Source: Triatoma infestans (lineage: Eukaryota; Arthropoda; Insecta; Hemiptera; Reduviidae). From it: DNA of 64,000 nucleotides. The notes beneath the pieces were generated by a model that was given only the letters and a program-made list of their open reading frames with translations, had not been told where the DNA came from and did no database searches. The DNA lies in NCBI GenBank assembly GCA_011037195.1, contig JAAEAF010014394.1, positions 62,001 through 126,000 on the forward strand, given 5' to 3'. Shown in pieces: positions 45,890 through 57,424 of this stretch. Numbering within the stretch: position 1 is the first letter of the stretch; each line of letters opens with the position of its first letter. The position numbers and the translations under genes are program-made.

Positions 45890-46925
45890 ACAACGTCACA
45901 AGAAGAAATTGTATTCAGATGAAAAAATGGCACCCAGATATTTAATTCAGGTATCATTCAGGTTCCAACAGAATGATACTGTGCTGTCAGGAGCAGCAGC
46001 TTCGGTACAGCGGTTAAACAAAGAACGATCTGTAGCTTTAGTGGGTTTAGTCACTGTTTTCCACGCTGAAATCATTGGTATACTGAATGCTGTTGGTATG
46101 ATGAAAGGGTGGCAGAGAGAGGTTAAAGAGGTGAGAATATTCTTTGATAAGCTGCACTATAGGCTTCGAATAAGGCATACTGGAGCTCTAAGTTAGTGGA
46201 TGAATGTTAGTAGGAGAAGACTTAATGGCCACGCTTACAGGAGCAGAGTGGAGCTCTTCTGGGTACATGCGGGTATAGAGGGCAATGAGAGGGTGGCGAG
46301 TTGGCTAAAGTAGAACCGTCATTACTCTTTTGTGGTCCCGAGCTAGCAGAAGCCGTCACCAAAAAATTGTGCGACAGGGAAGTTAAACAATGGAGGAATA
46401 GAAGAACTAGAGGTCACGGAAGGTTGTCTTCCGCTGAGATTTATAAAAGATATAAAGACAGGTGAAACTGGAAGTATCTTCTCTCCCTGAACAGGGTACA
46501 ACTGAGACTCTTGGGTAGCCGGGTTCATTTACACATCATAGGTAGGGCGACTAGTGCTTCGTGTCAGAATGTGACAAGGGAGTCAGGGAAACGGTGTACC
46601 ATCATCTAGGTAAGTGTCCCCGTTTCAGTAATACAAAGTTCCGCATATTTGGGAGAGCAACACTCTTAAGGGGATGCTTGGGAGAGTTGCGAAATTAATG
46701 ATATCTTAAAATTAAAAGACTCTGTGATTTTGACGAGGCTGAGGATTGGTCATACACGTGTGACCCATGGTCACCTCCTTATTGGCGGAGAAGAAGGCCG
46801 AGGTGCTCTCGATGCCGAGAAAGGCTAACGGTGACGCACGTGTTGGAAGGGTGTCAGGCTCTCGTATTCAGAGAGAAAGGGCAGGCCTGCCACATGACAA
46901 GCGCGCTGTTCCACAAGATGGTTCT
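45890..46925 (+). pseudogene. Jockey/I-like LINE 3' coding end, heavily decayed
   Basis: Pieces in order but in different frames. VLSGAAASVQRL and VTVFHAEIIGILNAV resemble the first half of a LINE RNase H (the E in xAEI is a catalytic position). FWVHAGIEGNERVA resembles the W-V-x-G-H-x-G-I-x-G-N-E block. RLRIGHTRVTHGHLLIGG and a following H-V-L-E-G-C-Q-A stretch match the C-terminal block common in Jockey and related LINEs. The initial catalytic TDGS motif is not visible, and several stops interrupt. It is distinct from LINE 1 and LINE 2. Confidence 0.65.
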
Positions 46926-47440
46926 CCTTTATAAAGAGGCTATTTGATTTTTTAAAAGATATTAATTTGTATAGAAATATTTAAGTTAATAGTTAGGTTA
47001 GATTAATTAAACTTGGTCGAAGGAATATCGAGTACTTCACCCAATTAGGTTAGTTCTATTTTATGTTAGGGGAAAGAAATATCGGTTCTTTCCCCTCGTA
47101 TGAATGTATTTATTAGCGTGAATGTACTTATTAGTGTGATGGTGTTTATCAGCGAGAATGTATTTATTAGAGTGAAAGTATTTATTAGCGTGATTGTATT
47201 TATTAGCGAGAATGTATTTATTGGCGAGAATGTTAGGGTGGATGTTAGTTTAGGTATTTTATTTCGGGTTGAAAGAAATTTTATAAAAGTATTTCAACCC
47301 CATTAGGTTAAGATTAACATTAGGATTAGTTCACTTAAGGGTATGCAGGAATATTTGTTAAAAATACTGCATACCTAAAATAAAATAGTTTACAGCAAGC
47401 AAATAGCCTCTTTAGGATTAGGTTACATAGATTCCTCAGG
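46926..47440 (+). other. Probable 3' UTR of the Jockey/I-like remnant
   Basis: It follows the decayed C-terminus and is rich in gttaggtt/attaggtt words. The phrase aaatagcctctttaggatta at 47400 echoes aaagaggctatttgat at 46934 in reverse complement. It contains the 18-bp array. No polyadenylation tract was identified. Confidence 0.4.
47097..47236. repeat. 18-bp tandem repeat, about 8 imperfect copies
   Basis: The unit is approximately gaatgtatttattagcgt, with variants such as gatggtgtttatcagcga. The 18-bp period keeps a frame open, but this is not evidence of coding. Confidence 0.88.
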
Positions 47441-47490
47441 GTAGTTTCTTGCTTACAATATACACAATTCATCATTTAGAAGCGAAAACA

Positions 47491-48210
47491 AATATAGAAG
47501 CGAAAGGTCTTCAGATGAGTAGAAAAGAAGTTTAAAGAAACCTGCTAGTGTCGCTATCGACGAACCTGCAGAAATCTAAGAAAATTGTTCAGGAAATTCA
47601 CAAACAATACATAGAAATGGTTGTTCAGAAGAAAGTGTAACATCAATTTTCTCGGAAAAAAGGTTCAAAAAACAAAACTGATGGATATTTGAATAATTAG
47701 TAAACTACCAAACTGATGGATATTTGAATAATTAGTAAACTACCAAACTGATGGATATTTGAATAATTAGTAAACTACCAAACTGAATGAAATCCGTAGG
47801 TGTCCTCACGGAGGAAATCGTGCAAAACTAAAAAAAAGCAGAAAATCATACTTCCAGTAAATTTTAGACCTGTCTAACTCTCATTAACACTAAGACATGT
47901 TTCTCGCATTGGGCCACTCTGTAGAGGAAGGCCCAACGTGTCTAACACTATAGAGAAAGACCGCCCTTCCACCACAACCTCTCTAACATGAATTGTCTCA
48001 GAAAAATGCTTCAAATCAAGTAAAAGTGTGTGTATATAATAGGCATAATAGACTGAAAAATCTGGTGCGAAACAGTCACCCAACATTTTCTTGCTGCAGT
48101 TTACAAAATTGTAACTGATAAATTTTATAGTTAGTGTAGCTAACTTAATGAAAATCAATTTTGTTTAGATGGTAAAATTGTATAATCAACTAAGATAGAA
48201 CTTTAGAAGA
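47491..48210 (+). repeat. Direct duplication, left copy (720 bp)
   Basis: It matches 49967-50819 from aatatagaagcgaaaggtct to gatagaactttagaaga. Differences: three instead of six copies of the 35-bp unit, a missing 28-bp segment and a few bases. It contains a reversed family A end (ctggtgcgaaacagtcaccc) and stops exactly where the SINE begins. Confidence 0.92.
47678..47784. repeat. 35-bp tandem repeat, 3 copies
   Basis: The unit is tggatatttgaataattagt + aaactaccaaactga. The matching array at 50180-50392 has 6 copies. Confidence 0.92.
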
Positions 48211-48440
48211 GAAAGGATTATCTCAGTGGTAGCGCGTTGGGGTCTCACGCCGTAGTCCCGGGTTCGAATCCAGTGCTGCCCCTTAGATTTTTTCTTTCTA
48301 GGAGCGTCTACAGCTCAGCAGACAGTGGTATATGTAGCGAGGGAACACTGTCCGGTGGCCGACAATGCACTGAGCAGGCTCCGGCGCCAATGACCATAGA
48401 TGTTGATTCGCCTTAAATTAAAAACAAAAAATAATACCAT
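48211..48440 (+). mobile_element. tRNA-headed SINE
   Basis: tatctcagtggtagcgcg is a good polymerase III A box and cgggttcgaatccag a near-perfect B box about 30 bp later. The T stem-loop is present, but the acceptor stem does not pair (gctgcccc at the 3' side has no partner upstream), so it is not a working tRNA. A body of about 150 bp follows (agacagtggtatatgtagcg, ccggtggccgacaatg), then cgccttaaattaaaaac and an A-rich tail (aacaaaaaataatacc). Transcription of a live copy would be by RNA polymerase III, with LINE help for mobility. Confidence 0.75.
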
Positions 48441-49966
48441 TGTACTCATTCAAACAAAGCATTGTAAACACCAAAATATACATTCCAGGTTAGACATACC
48501 AGAACGCTTATGGCAGACATGCTCATCTGGAGCGGTGCAAGGTCTTGCTTGAGTGAGGAAGAGATAGCTCGGCCAGTTTTAGAGCTGGAGCGAGAGTGCT
48601 CCAAATGGGCTTGAATCGCCCGCGACGACAATATACACAGGAGCCCGCGACGACAATATATACAGGAGACCGCGACGATCATATATACAGGAGCTGTCTT
48701 TTATTACATTTTGTACAACTGATTAAACATTTGGTTAAAATGTACGATTTGATCGCAGTAGGAAACTATACTACAGATTTCGTAAAAAATTTAATAGTTC
48801 ACAAAAATATCAATCTTGTCAAATTTTCAAAATTGAGTTTTTATTGGAAATATAAGACTGAGGTCCACTGAACAAACAAAATCTCGTACTCGATGTCCGG
48901 TGAATCTATGAGAAAACTTTCCACGATCATGCCACCAACTCGTACAGTAGTTCTCCTCTATCATCTATTAAGTTACATAAAATGCATTAAAATAATTCCA
49001 AGTTTTGAGGAGTTAAATGGAAGTGCGAAATATTAACTGCACAGATATAATCCTATCACTTTTATTTGGAACTTTGTTCGAAAAAAAAATTATTTCAGGA
49101 GATTCTGGGTAAGCTGGTGACGACGTTACATTTATCTCTAAATTGCCATACTCAGGGTGTATGGGGTTTGGTGGTAGCACTGGCCTACATTCTCTGATAT
49201 ACAACCTCTGATATACCTTAAAAACCAGCATTTGTAATGCGTTCTACAAATATTCACACGTGCATAAGTGTAAATATTTACATAAATATTTACAAATGTA
49301 CTAAACCATTAGTAAACATTCCAGATTTGAAGAAAAATTGTCAACCAGGATTGTGACAAGAAAAGAGAAAGTCCTGTTAGTGTTTTTTGTAAAAAAAAGG
49401 AAACTCTTCCACCAAACGAATTTCCTGAACAGCGTTTGTTGTTTTTATTTATTTCCAATTAGAATTCAGTGGAGGTAGCAGCGTGAACGGTCTCACATAC
49501 ACAAACTAAAAAGAGATCGAATTGCTAAAAAGGTGATCTCCTCTTTGTGAAAATTTTAGTAGACAGCTCCTTCTCTATTCCAGATGTTCCTGTCTATTGG
49601 GTACTTTACATACAGGCAATGTTCTCATACATGACTCTTCTGTACAGCCCTCCTCATTTGAATTAAATATTTTAGCAATGGCCACTGGCGGTTGTTGGAC
49701 ATATTGATTAGATAATAATATTAATGGATAAAAAGCAATTTGACTGTTGAAAAAAAAATCCCGGGGTGAAACATTCTTATGACTTCCTTTTCTACAATGC
49801 TTATGGTTGTAAGTGCTAAGTTTCTTGACACTTGACAATTTTAATGAATATTTGGTTGTCACTATTACAGTATAGTCGGCATAAGCTACCAATGGCACTG
49901 TAGAGGCAAGCATGACGTCGTCCTAACTGCGCAGAACATACTCAAATAATTTTCTTGTGAAAAACC
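48441..49966. other. Unassigned DNA with family A fragments
   Basis: 48575-48690 has three imperfect copies of a cgcgacgacaatatacacag-type unit (about 30 bp). 48740-49385 follows family A on the plus strand in parts (aattttcaaaattgagtttt, ttccagatttgaagaaaaa), ending gaaagtcctgttagtgttt. 49755-49910 is a reversed end (gggtgaaacattcttatgac). No gene. Confidence 0.45.
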
Positions 49967-50819
49967 AATATAGAAGCGAAAGGTCTTCAGATGAGTAGAA
50001 AAGAAGTTTAAAGAAACCTGCTAGTGTCGCTATCGACGAACCTGCAGAAATCTAAGAAAATTGTTCAGGAAATTCACAAACAATACATAGAAATGGTTGT
50101 TCAGAAGAAAGTGTAACATCACACTTTCCCCACAAACCTCTAACAATCAATTTTCTCGGAAAAAAGGTTCAAAAAACAAAACTGATGGATATTTGAATAA
50201 TTAGTAAACTACCAAACTGATGGATATTTGAATAATTAGTAAACTAACAAACTGAGGGATATTTGAATAATTAGTAAACTACCAAACTGATGGATATTTG
50301 AATAATTAGTAAACTACCAAACTGATGGATATTTGAATAATTAGTAAACTACCAAACTGATGGATATTTGAATAATTAGTAAACTACCAAACTGAATGAA
50401 ATCCGTAGGTGTCCTCACGGAGGAAATCGTGCAAAACTAAAAAAAAGCAGAAAATCATACTTCCAGTAAATTTTAGACCTGTCTAACTCTCATTAACACT
50501 AAGACATGTTTCTCGCATTGGGCCACTCTGTAGAGGAAGGCCCAACGTGTCTAACTCTGTAGAGAAAGGCCGCCCTTCCACCACAACCTCTCTAACATGA
50601 ATTGTCTCAGAAAAATGTTTCAAATCAAGTAAAAGTGTGTGTATATAATAGGCATAATAGACTGAAAAATCTGGTGCGAAACACTCACCCAACATTTTCT
50701 TGCTGCAGTTTACAAAATTGTAACTGATAAATTTTATAGTTAGTGTACCTAACCTAATGAAAATCAATTTTGTTTAGATGGTAAAATTGTATAATCAACT
50801 AAGATAGAACTTTAGAAGA
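49967..50819 (+). repeat. Direct duplication, right copy (853 bp)
   Basis: Partner of 47491-48210. It is longer by three 35-bp units (6 in all, 50180-50392) and a 28-bp segment (cactttccccacaaacctct...). Past 50819 the family A sequence continues uninterrupted, so this copy looks like the parental arrangement. Confidence 0.92.
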
Positions 50820-51232
50820 AAATCCTCCACCAAAAGCCCCCTTAAATGACTTTACCCGGAGAAAGGTTGTAAAAGTTCAAGCACTTCCGATTTTCTTTCT
50901 TAAAGAGAATTGGTGGAGACGATTTAGAGAAAATGACAACAAAAAAACTGCAAATTCCATTCATTAAAGAGGTGGTTGTGGATTTTTGGTAGGTAAGTTC
51001 CAGTCGGGCCTCATAGTGATACCCAAATGAACTGTCAAGTAAGAACGTTCTGCGAGTTCTCGTTTTTGAACGATGCTATTCACATACCTACTCACTCGGA
51101 TACGCAACAGACTTTTCTAAAAATCACTTTTTTGGACTCAGAAGTGCTCAAAACATGTATTTCGGTGAAACCTCGATATCGAATATTTGACATGAATACA
51201 ATACTTCCTCTTAGTAGAAGTAAATGAAAGCA
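50670..51232 (-). mobile_element. Family A, reverse, shortened
   Basis: It opens ctggtgcgaaacactcaccc, then tgctgcagtttacaaaattg. It ends gaatacaatacttcctctta + gtagaagtaaatg. About 560 bp, so it holds fewer internal modules than the 0.92-kb copies. Confidence 0.65.
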
Positions 51233-51239
51233 CAAAAAA

Positions 51240-51560
51240 AAAAATCCTTGGACTTTTTCGAAATAAAAAAAGGAAAAATCCATTCTGTAGAGTAGTTCAT
51301 CCGGTAGAGGAATTTTGGCGGATAACTTCCTATTGGATCACCCATGATGAAACCTTCACGTAATGAAAATTCTGAACTTCTAGCAATTTTTTGCGTTTTT
51401 GAGCTATGCTATTCACGTACATGAAACATACATACACACATTTTTGTAAAAACCACTTTTTTTGGGGTCTCGGAAAAGAGGTTACTTTTACAAAATGGTA
51501 TTTCCGGTGCATATACAATTTCGAAAATTGGCCACGACCCTTATTATCAGATAAAGTAAA
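51240..51560 (-). repeat. Family A fragment, reverse, adjacent to the previous copy
   Basis: tgaaaccttcacgtaatg, tttgcgtttttgagctatgc, aaccactttttttggggtct, ggtatttccggtgcatatac, aaattggccacgacc, cagataaagta. It lies directly after the start of the preceding copy, so the two are head to tail. Confidence 0.6.
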
Positions 51561-51927
51561 AATGAATACTTTAACTGCCAGCATCCAAGAAGGTAACGCC
51601 TGAATTATCGATTAAAACAATAAATGTATAAATCTTTTGTGATACACACATAGCACTGTCTCTTAAAAGCCGGAATTGTTATCACAACTCCCACCCGGAG
51701 ATGCAATAATAATACTGAAGAAGGAATCCTGCGTATCGAACCCCATCCTCTCTAAACAACTTTCCCGAAGCAATGGTTCAAATAAAATTTTTAGATTTTG
51801 TACGTTTTTGTTATAGGAGAGGGGCAATGAAAACACTGTGGCCTAAAAGTTCGATTGTGGCTCCCTTATGGTCACTGTCTGTAGTCAACTATAGGGAATT
51901 CAGTTAGTTAGTGAGTTGTACCTGTGG
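51561..51927. other. No recognised gene
   Basis: Partly family A-like near 51730-51800. Nothing else seen. Confidence 0.4.
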
Positions 51928-53638
51928 TTTTTTTTTTTTTTTTTTTTTTAAATCTTTATTACCATCATGCTCCGCTCATTTGAGCACTACATGAAATTTA
52001 CAACATATTATTACATGTATAAAATGCACACTACAGCTTACATTTAAACTGAAATACATATTTATGCGGACAAAATTACATATTGTGTACATGGCCGTTA
52101 CAAAAAACATTTACAATTATTTACACTCATGTAAAAATAGTACGAAATATTAAAGTGCGGATATACGACAACACAAAGTAATGAAGGAAATTCACATTTA
52201 TTAACTGATTTAAAACCACAACTATTATAGATATAATATACTACTCTTTTTTATTTGTTTATCATTAATTTTTATTGTTATTATCATTATTTTCTTTTAA
52301 TATTTATCTATATATATATTATTTATTTATTATTTGTTATTTTTGTTAAGTTTTTTTATTTTTGATTTATTAATTTTTAATGTAAATGTTTAATTTTTAA
52401 AAAAAATTTTTTTCTTTTTTTTTTTTGTTGTCAATTATTTATTTATTTTACATTTCATATTTCATTTTATATTATTACTTCAATTATTCAAGAAGTAATA
52501 TTACTATTGTATATGAATGTTATTACTGTTTTGACATAATTATTGAAGTGTGTAATGAATCTTGATTGGAGCAATGTAGATTTCTGGAGGGGGGCCAACA
52601 CTCGCCCTGACTCACCACCTGCTGCATGAGTAACTGTCTCGCCGGCTGCAAGCATTCGCATTCCCACAAGAGATGGTCGACTGTCTGAACTGAAGAAGAA
52701 TCACATATACAAAATGCAGTTTCGGTTATGTTAAATCTGTTCAGATAATGTGCCATTTTCCCATGTCCAGAAAGAAGCTGAGTCAACCTATAGCCAATGT
52801 CGAAGTGGTGCATTTGGAGACGGCGCTCCACAGAAGGAAGAAATTCTCTAGTGAGAGTACCCGTGGTCGAATTGTCCCAGAGTTGTTGCCAAGCTTCCAT
52901 GCTGCGTTGATGCGCCCAATGTTCCAGTGCCGATTTGGGGTACTTGTTGTACGCAATCGCCAAACCAGAATCCTTTGACGCTGCTTTCGCCATTTGGTCA
53001 GCAATCTCATTTCCGTAAATACCCACGTGTGCCTTCACCCATGAGAATGAAATGGTGCATCTGTTCTGTAGTCTACAAAGCCTTTTCCTTATCATATCGA
53101 TTATAGGGTAGTGGATATCGTTATTCTGCAAAGAGTCCAGGGTGATGCGACTATCTGTAGAGATCCTAATTTTTTCTCCCAAAAACGAATTACATTCAAC
53201 CCAATTTAAAGCTTTGACTATAGCTAATTGCTCAGCCTGATAGTTGGAGCAATATGCCCCGAGACGATACTTTTCGTGAACCACCACCTGCTCCAATTTT
53301 ATGACGACGTATGCGTATCCAACAAATTTATCTTCTTTGCTTCCATCTGTAAAAATGTCAGTATCAAATTGTAATGCTAAATCCATTTGGATGGTTGGAA
53401 GCTCAATGGGATGCAGCCACTCATTCACGCCAACCGGAGTATCTATCATTGATCCACACCAGCCATCAACTACTCCACCCGTCTGTACCGTGTAAATATC
53501 TATATATTGTTCTATTTGAAGTCATATCGGCATTACTCCTGCTTTTACGCTTGCGGCATTAAACGAAATAGTGCGATAACCCTTGATCAATCGCAGCAGG
53601 AACAGTCTCTGCACTCTTTCAAGTTTCCTTACTGAACT

Positions 53639-53640
<2 letters not shown>
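51928..53640 (-). mobile_element. RNase H-bearing LINE, 3' part (LINE 3)
   Basis: Minus-strand element whose poly(A) tail is the T22 run at 51928-51949. An AT-rich 3' UTR (51950-52520) and RNase H coding sequence follow. On the 5' side the element stops at 53640, directly against a (gt)22 tract, so the RT and upstream parts are absent. This is a typical 5' truncation with an unusual microsatellite junction. Same lineage as LINEs 1, 2 and 4. Confidence 0.85.
52523..53636 (-). pseudogene. RNase H domain of LINE 3
   Basis: Open from Met at 53449 to 52523 (308 codons), and also open further upstream except for one TGA near 53520. DIFTDGSKEDKFVGYAYVV, SNYQAEQLAIVKALNWV, RISTDSRITLDSL and HVGIYGNEIADQMAKAAS carry all four acidic residues of RNase HI. 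The tail has TAFCICDSSSVQTVDHLLWE + C, a C-x-C...H...C motif. It lacks the RT, so it cannot act on its own in transposition. Upstream, RLIKGYRTISFNAAS is the RT-RNase H connector. Confidence 0.88.

Positions 53641-53684
<44 letters not shown>
53641..53684. repeat. (GT)22 microsatellite
   Basis: Pure gt dinucleotides, at the 5' truncation point of LINE 3. Confidence 0.98.
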
Positions 53685-53687
<3 letters not shown>

Positions 53688-53881
53688 AAAGGTAAGCTAA
53701 ATTTTGCTGTGAATTCGCTAAACCCAGTATTTTATTTAATAAAGCAACATATTTAACACTTTGGGCAGAAACGCAATAATTTCTGATTAAAATCTGACAA
53801 ATAAAATACTTCTACCCGCAGAAAAGAAAGTAGAAAGGTTTTAATGTTGAATATGTGGATAGCTCCGCAATGCTGGATAAT

Positions 53882-53993
53882 ATCTGGTATTTTATCCGCC
53901 GTAGCATGCAATTTCTTATATTCCTGGAATGTAAGAAAATAAGAAATATAAGGAGCATAAGAAATATCCAGGCTACGACGAATAAAATACCAA
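53882..53993. repeat. Hairpin with 20-bp stem
   Basis: ggtattttatccgccgtagc at the left pairs with gctacgacgaataaaatacc at the right with two mismatches. Words before it (atatgtggatagctccgcaa) resemble 5878-5900 in the left arm of the giant inverted repeat, so this is probably part of a dispersed repeat. Confidence 0.7.
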
Positions 53994-54448
53994 AGGTTTT
54001 AATCTTTGTAGATTTGGAAAAAAGCGAGGAAGAAGAGAAAAACACATTATTTGACAAAAACTATGCAAAACGTGTGGATGCTCAATTATATTGACTTGCT
54101 TCCAAACACAACATACTGATCAATTCCAAGAACATCTTTACAATTGTTCGAGACAAAGTTTAATTTAGTTTGCAAAAGATGACTGAAAATTGTCAAAATA
54201 TAGTGATTTGCAGTTATAGTAAATAGGCATATCACTAATAATATTAACAAGATAAAAAGCTCATGTCTAACAAGATGGCATAATACACAATAAACAGAAT
54301 AATGGACAGTAAAAGAGAAACAAAAACAAAGTCAAAGCAATTAAAATAAATGAAATTTTGACTAGATATATGTGGTTATGTACCGAGCGAATCAAGTATA
54401 ATTCGCTCAGTAATGGTCACAAGAGGATTCTTATCTATTCCGATCTGG

Positions 54449-54860
54449 TCAAAAAAATCGTTGGTATTGCGGGGTAAATACTTCTCTACTTCCGAACCAC
54501 AATCCCCTTACGACAAAATTTCGATTCCCGAACATTTTGTAGTATTTTTCTTTCAGGTAGGGAATGCATTTTTCGCAAATATGCGTCTTCTCTTCGTCGA
54601 TTTTCATAGCCTGTTTGGGATCGTTCGTTTCGAATCGGTTGATAATCGAAGCAACTTTATCTACTCTAAATGCAACAATGTCGGCAAATCTGCATGAACC
54701 ATCCATGTCGATGCACAGAGCTTCGTCGAAGTAGGTGGATCCACTTTCGGTAAGAAGCTCAGCAATTCTTGTTTTAACCCTATGGTGATAGGGGAGTGAC
54801 GAAAAGCATGTTCTGTGAACAGTTTCTGCTGGGTGGTCTGCCAATAAAAATCGGTTGATA
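54449..54860 (-). pseudogene. Restriction-like endonuclease fragment of an R2-type element
   Basis: The minus-strand frame reads HHRVKTRIAELLTESGS, then FDEALCIDMDGSCRFADIVA, IINRFETNDPKQA and VRGLWFGSREVFTPQYQRFF. This matches the C-terminal nuclease of R2-like LINEs: the H-R-V...IA start, G-S-x-R-x-A-D-I-V-A-F core with the catalytic Asp, R-F-E, and a hydrophobic end with a G-x-R-G-like block. It would follow the kind of knuckle seen at 42940-43000. No RT is next to it. Isolated and therefore not functional. Confidence 0.75.
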
Positions 54861-56409
54861 AGGAGAGTTTAGCGTCAGAAGGTTTAGGAGCAAGCAGGGA
54901 GATTGGTGACACTCGCGCTAACAACAACGAGAAAAACTACTGAAAAGAAAAAGATGAAATCGGTAGGAGGTTGATCAGAGTGTAAATATAAAAAAAAAAA
55001 AAGATGAAAATATATCGGGTTAGGAGCGGTGAAAATAATGAGCTGTGTATAGAGGAACAACAATACAGCGATATCGATCTGCACCGATCACATCTACCAG
55101 AACACATCGCGTCTTAACGCACTCATTCAATCTCCACTATACACAACATTTCACACATCTAAGACAATTCAATCAAATCCACATTTCTAGTTTTCAAAGC
55201 ACCTTTACAAAACTAACATATTAAAATGTGTAGTTATTAATAAAATATATTGCATGGAGTGGTGGTATTGTTGCAAGCACCTATTCAAAAACTACTTAGA
55301 AACCTTGGAAGTTCTCCGTAAGTCGCCAAACAGAGCGAAAAAACGGTTCTTCTGATTTTGTTTAAAATTTACACCTAAATAAATACATACAAACCTATCA
55401 ACTTATTTGAAAATTTTTCCTAGGAGACCTTGCAGATTTTGAAGGTTGTTCGGGGAGGCGAGTAGCATTAGTTGCCTTCTAAAAGGCCGTTTCAATAAAC
55501 TTCTAATATTAAGTCGAATTAAATGCGTTGTAAAGGTTTCTAGCGTGATGAAAGTTCTGTTAACTGGACGTATAAGATAACATAGTAAGAAAAGGTCTTA
55601 GCAGGATAACATCCCGGAACACTTGTTTCGTCTTTTGTCCACAATACATCAGCGGATTTCCAGTTTTGCCAAAATATTCCACAGAACTTCGTTTAGCCGT
55701 TTTTAAGGGGAAGTGAGCAGTTAGCGCAATAAACTGGTAGCACTGCTTGTGGTGTGGCATTCTTGGGCACTGATATTACAGTAACTGGAACTTTACATCT
55801 TCCTACAGGACAATCACAACTAGCCACTATCGAATAATTCTATATTAATAGCATCAAATAGTTGAGATAGATTACGCCTCAGCTGCGCCTGCGCATAATT
55901 ACATCTCTAGCAATAGGAACAACACTGACACCCCCTAACACTGCAGATGCGTGCAACTATTTCGGTTCAGCAGCCTACAGAAAAACTCTAGTTCAGCACA
56001 ACTGGCTTATATTTATTTACACACTTTAACTTTATTGCCGACAACGCTGACGGCCAAGAAGGTCTGGGTTTATAGCCACTCCCTCTAAACCTTTGGTAAA
56101 CTTGCATTGAAAAGTTACTTTTAAATGCTATAAGCAAATAGCTTAAAACAGGGTTTCTTGGTTGCTTATTCAGGTTAGAAAGCCATGATTTTTGTATATA
56201 TGGAGAAAACCACAAGTCACATCAAAAAATCGTATGTTCAGATACAGACATCACTTACTCTAAATTGACGTCAAGATGACTCCGAGGCTCGACCCTGAAC
56301 TTTACCTCTAAAAAGCTGAAGAAGGGATAGTCTTGAAAATATAGAGGAAGAAGTTCTCAACAGATATAGTCAAGTGATAAGATTTATTATTTCCATACTG
56401 GTCGTCTAT
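54861..56409. other. Unassigned DNA with scattered family A remnants
   Basis: 55300-55560 has family A-like order (tttgtttaaaatttacacc, tttgaaaatttttcctagg, aataaacttctaatattaag). 55560-56240 has no motif. A reversed fragment may lie around 56150-56220. Confidence 0.4.
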
Positions 56410-56639
56410 AAGTGAAACTATATCAATGGAAGAATCAACTTAAAGGTAATATTCTGGTCTATAATAAATTGAGTATAAAAGTTAATTGCTTTTTTAATGT
56501 CAAAATCTGTAAGAGAAGTTTCTAGTGAAAATCCAAGGACGCGGAACTTTAAAAAGTCAGAAAGCGTTAAGAGATTTCGACATCACCGGAAATTGACGGA
56601 GAGACTAGAATAGCTAAAAAAATCATATGAACAAATAAT

Positions 56640-57309
56640 GGCAGCAGAAGTAAGTAAGCTGTCCATTCAAGAATTGCTTGCTCATTTCAGTGCATTAATT
56701 GATTCAAAAAACTTGCAAAACAAGAAGCTGTAAAAGAAATTAGGCAAGAAATAAGTGAAATACGAACTGACAATACGCTCCTACGTGAAGAAATCGATGG
56801 TTTGTAAATAAAGTTGAAAGAAAAAGATAAAAGAATCGCATATATTGAAAATAATATTGACGTAAAAATCTAATTTTTTCTGGTCTGAAGGAAGCAGAGG
56901 GAGAACCTCAGCAAGTTATTAGTCAGTTTTGTAACGAAGTATTAGAAGTAAATACTGACGGAAAAATTGAAACAACGTTTCATTTGAAGTCTGAGTCTAA
57001 AAAAAAGATATGATAAAGGTTATATTTAAAGAAAATAATACGGTAATTAACATATTAAAAAATACCAGAAAGCTTAAAGGTACCGGATTTTTTGTGAGCA
57101 GAGACTACATTTCGGACACTAGAAACAGACGAAGAAGGCTTTTCCAATGTAGAAGAGAAATTATTAAGATGAATCCGCAATTCAGGATACGGATTTTAAA
57201 TGAAAATATGATTGTGGATGGTAAGCAGTTTTATTGGAAAGATGAGAAAGGACTGATGTCCAGGGAGAGCAAAGATCTATCATGTCTTAGGGGAATATTT
57301 GGAGAATGA
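56640..57309 (+). pseudogene. ORF1 of LINE 5
   Basis: The first part (MAAEVSKLSIQELLAHFSAL, then EIRQEISEIRTDNTLLREEI in another frame) looks like a coiled coil. After a shift, KNLIFSGLKEAEGE-type sequence and ENNTVINILKNTRKLKGTGF lead to FVSRDYISDTRNRRRRLFQC and MNPQFRIRILNENMIVDGKQ. The arrangement resembles L1-ORF1-like RNA-binding proteins of some insect LINEs. Broken by at least two shifts. The stop is at 57309. Confidence 0.55.
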
Positions 57310-57424
57310 ACTTGGACCAGGAGCTGCGTTCATCATATAACGGCATCTATTAAGGTTAGATCTGCAGATGAAGAGAATAAATAGAAAATAACCGTCTGTC
57401 AGGTGAATAAAATTAAAGATTTAA

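Noticed and set aside
46980..47440. Many TTAGG words suggesting insect telomere repeats
   Set aside because: They are scattered and not in tandem, and fit an AT-rich LINE 3' region better.
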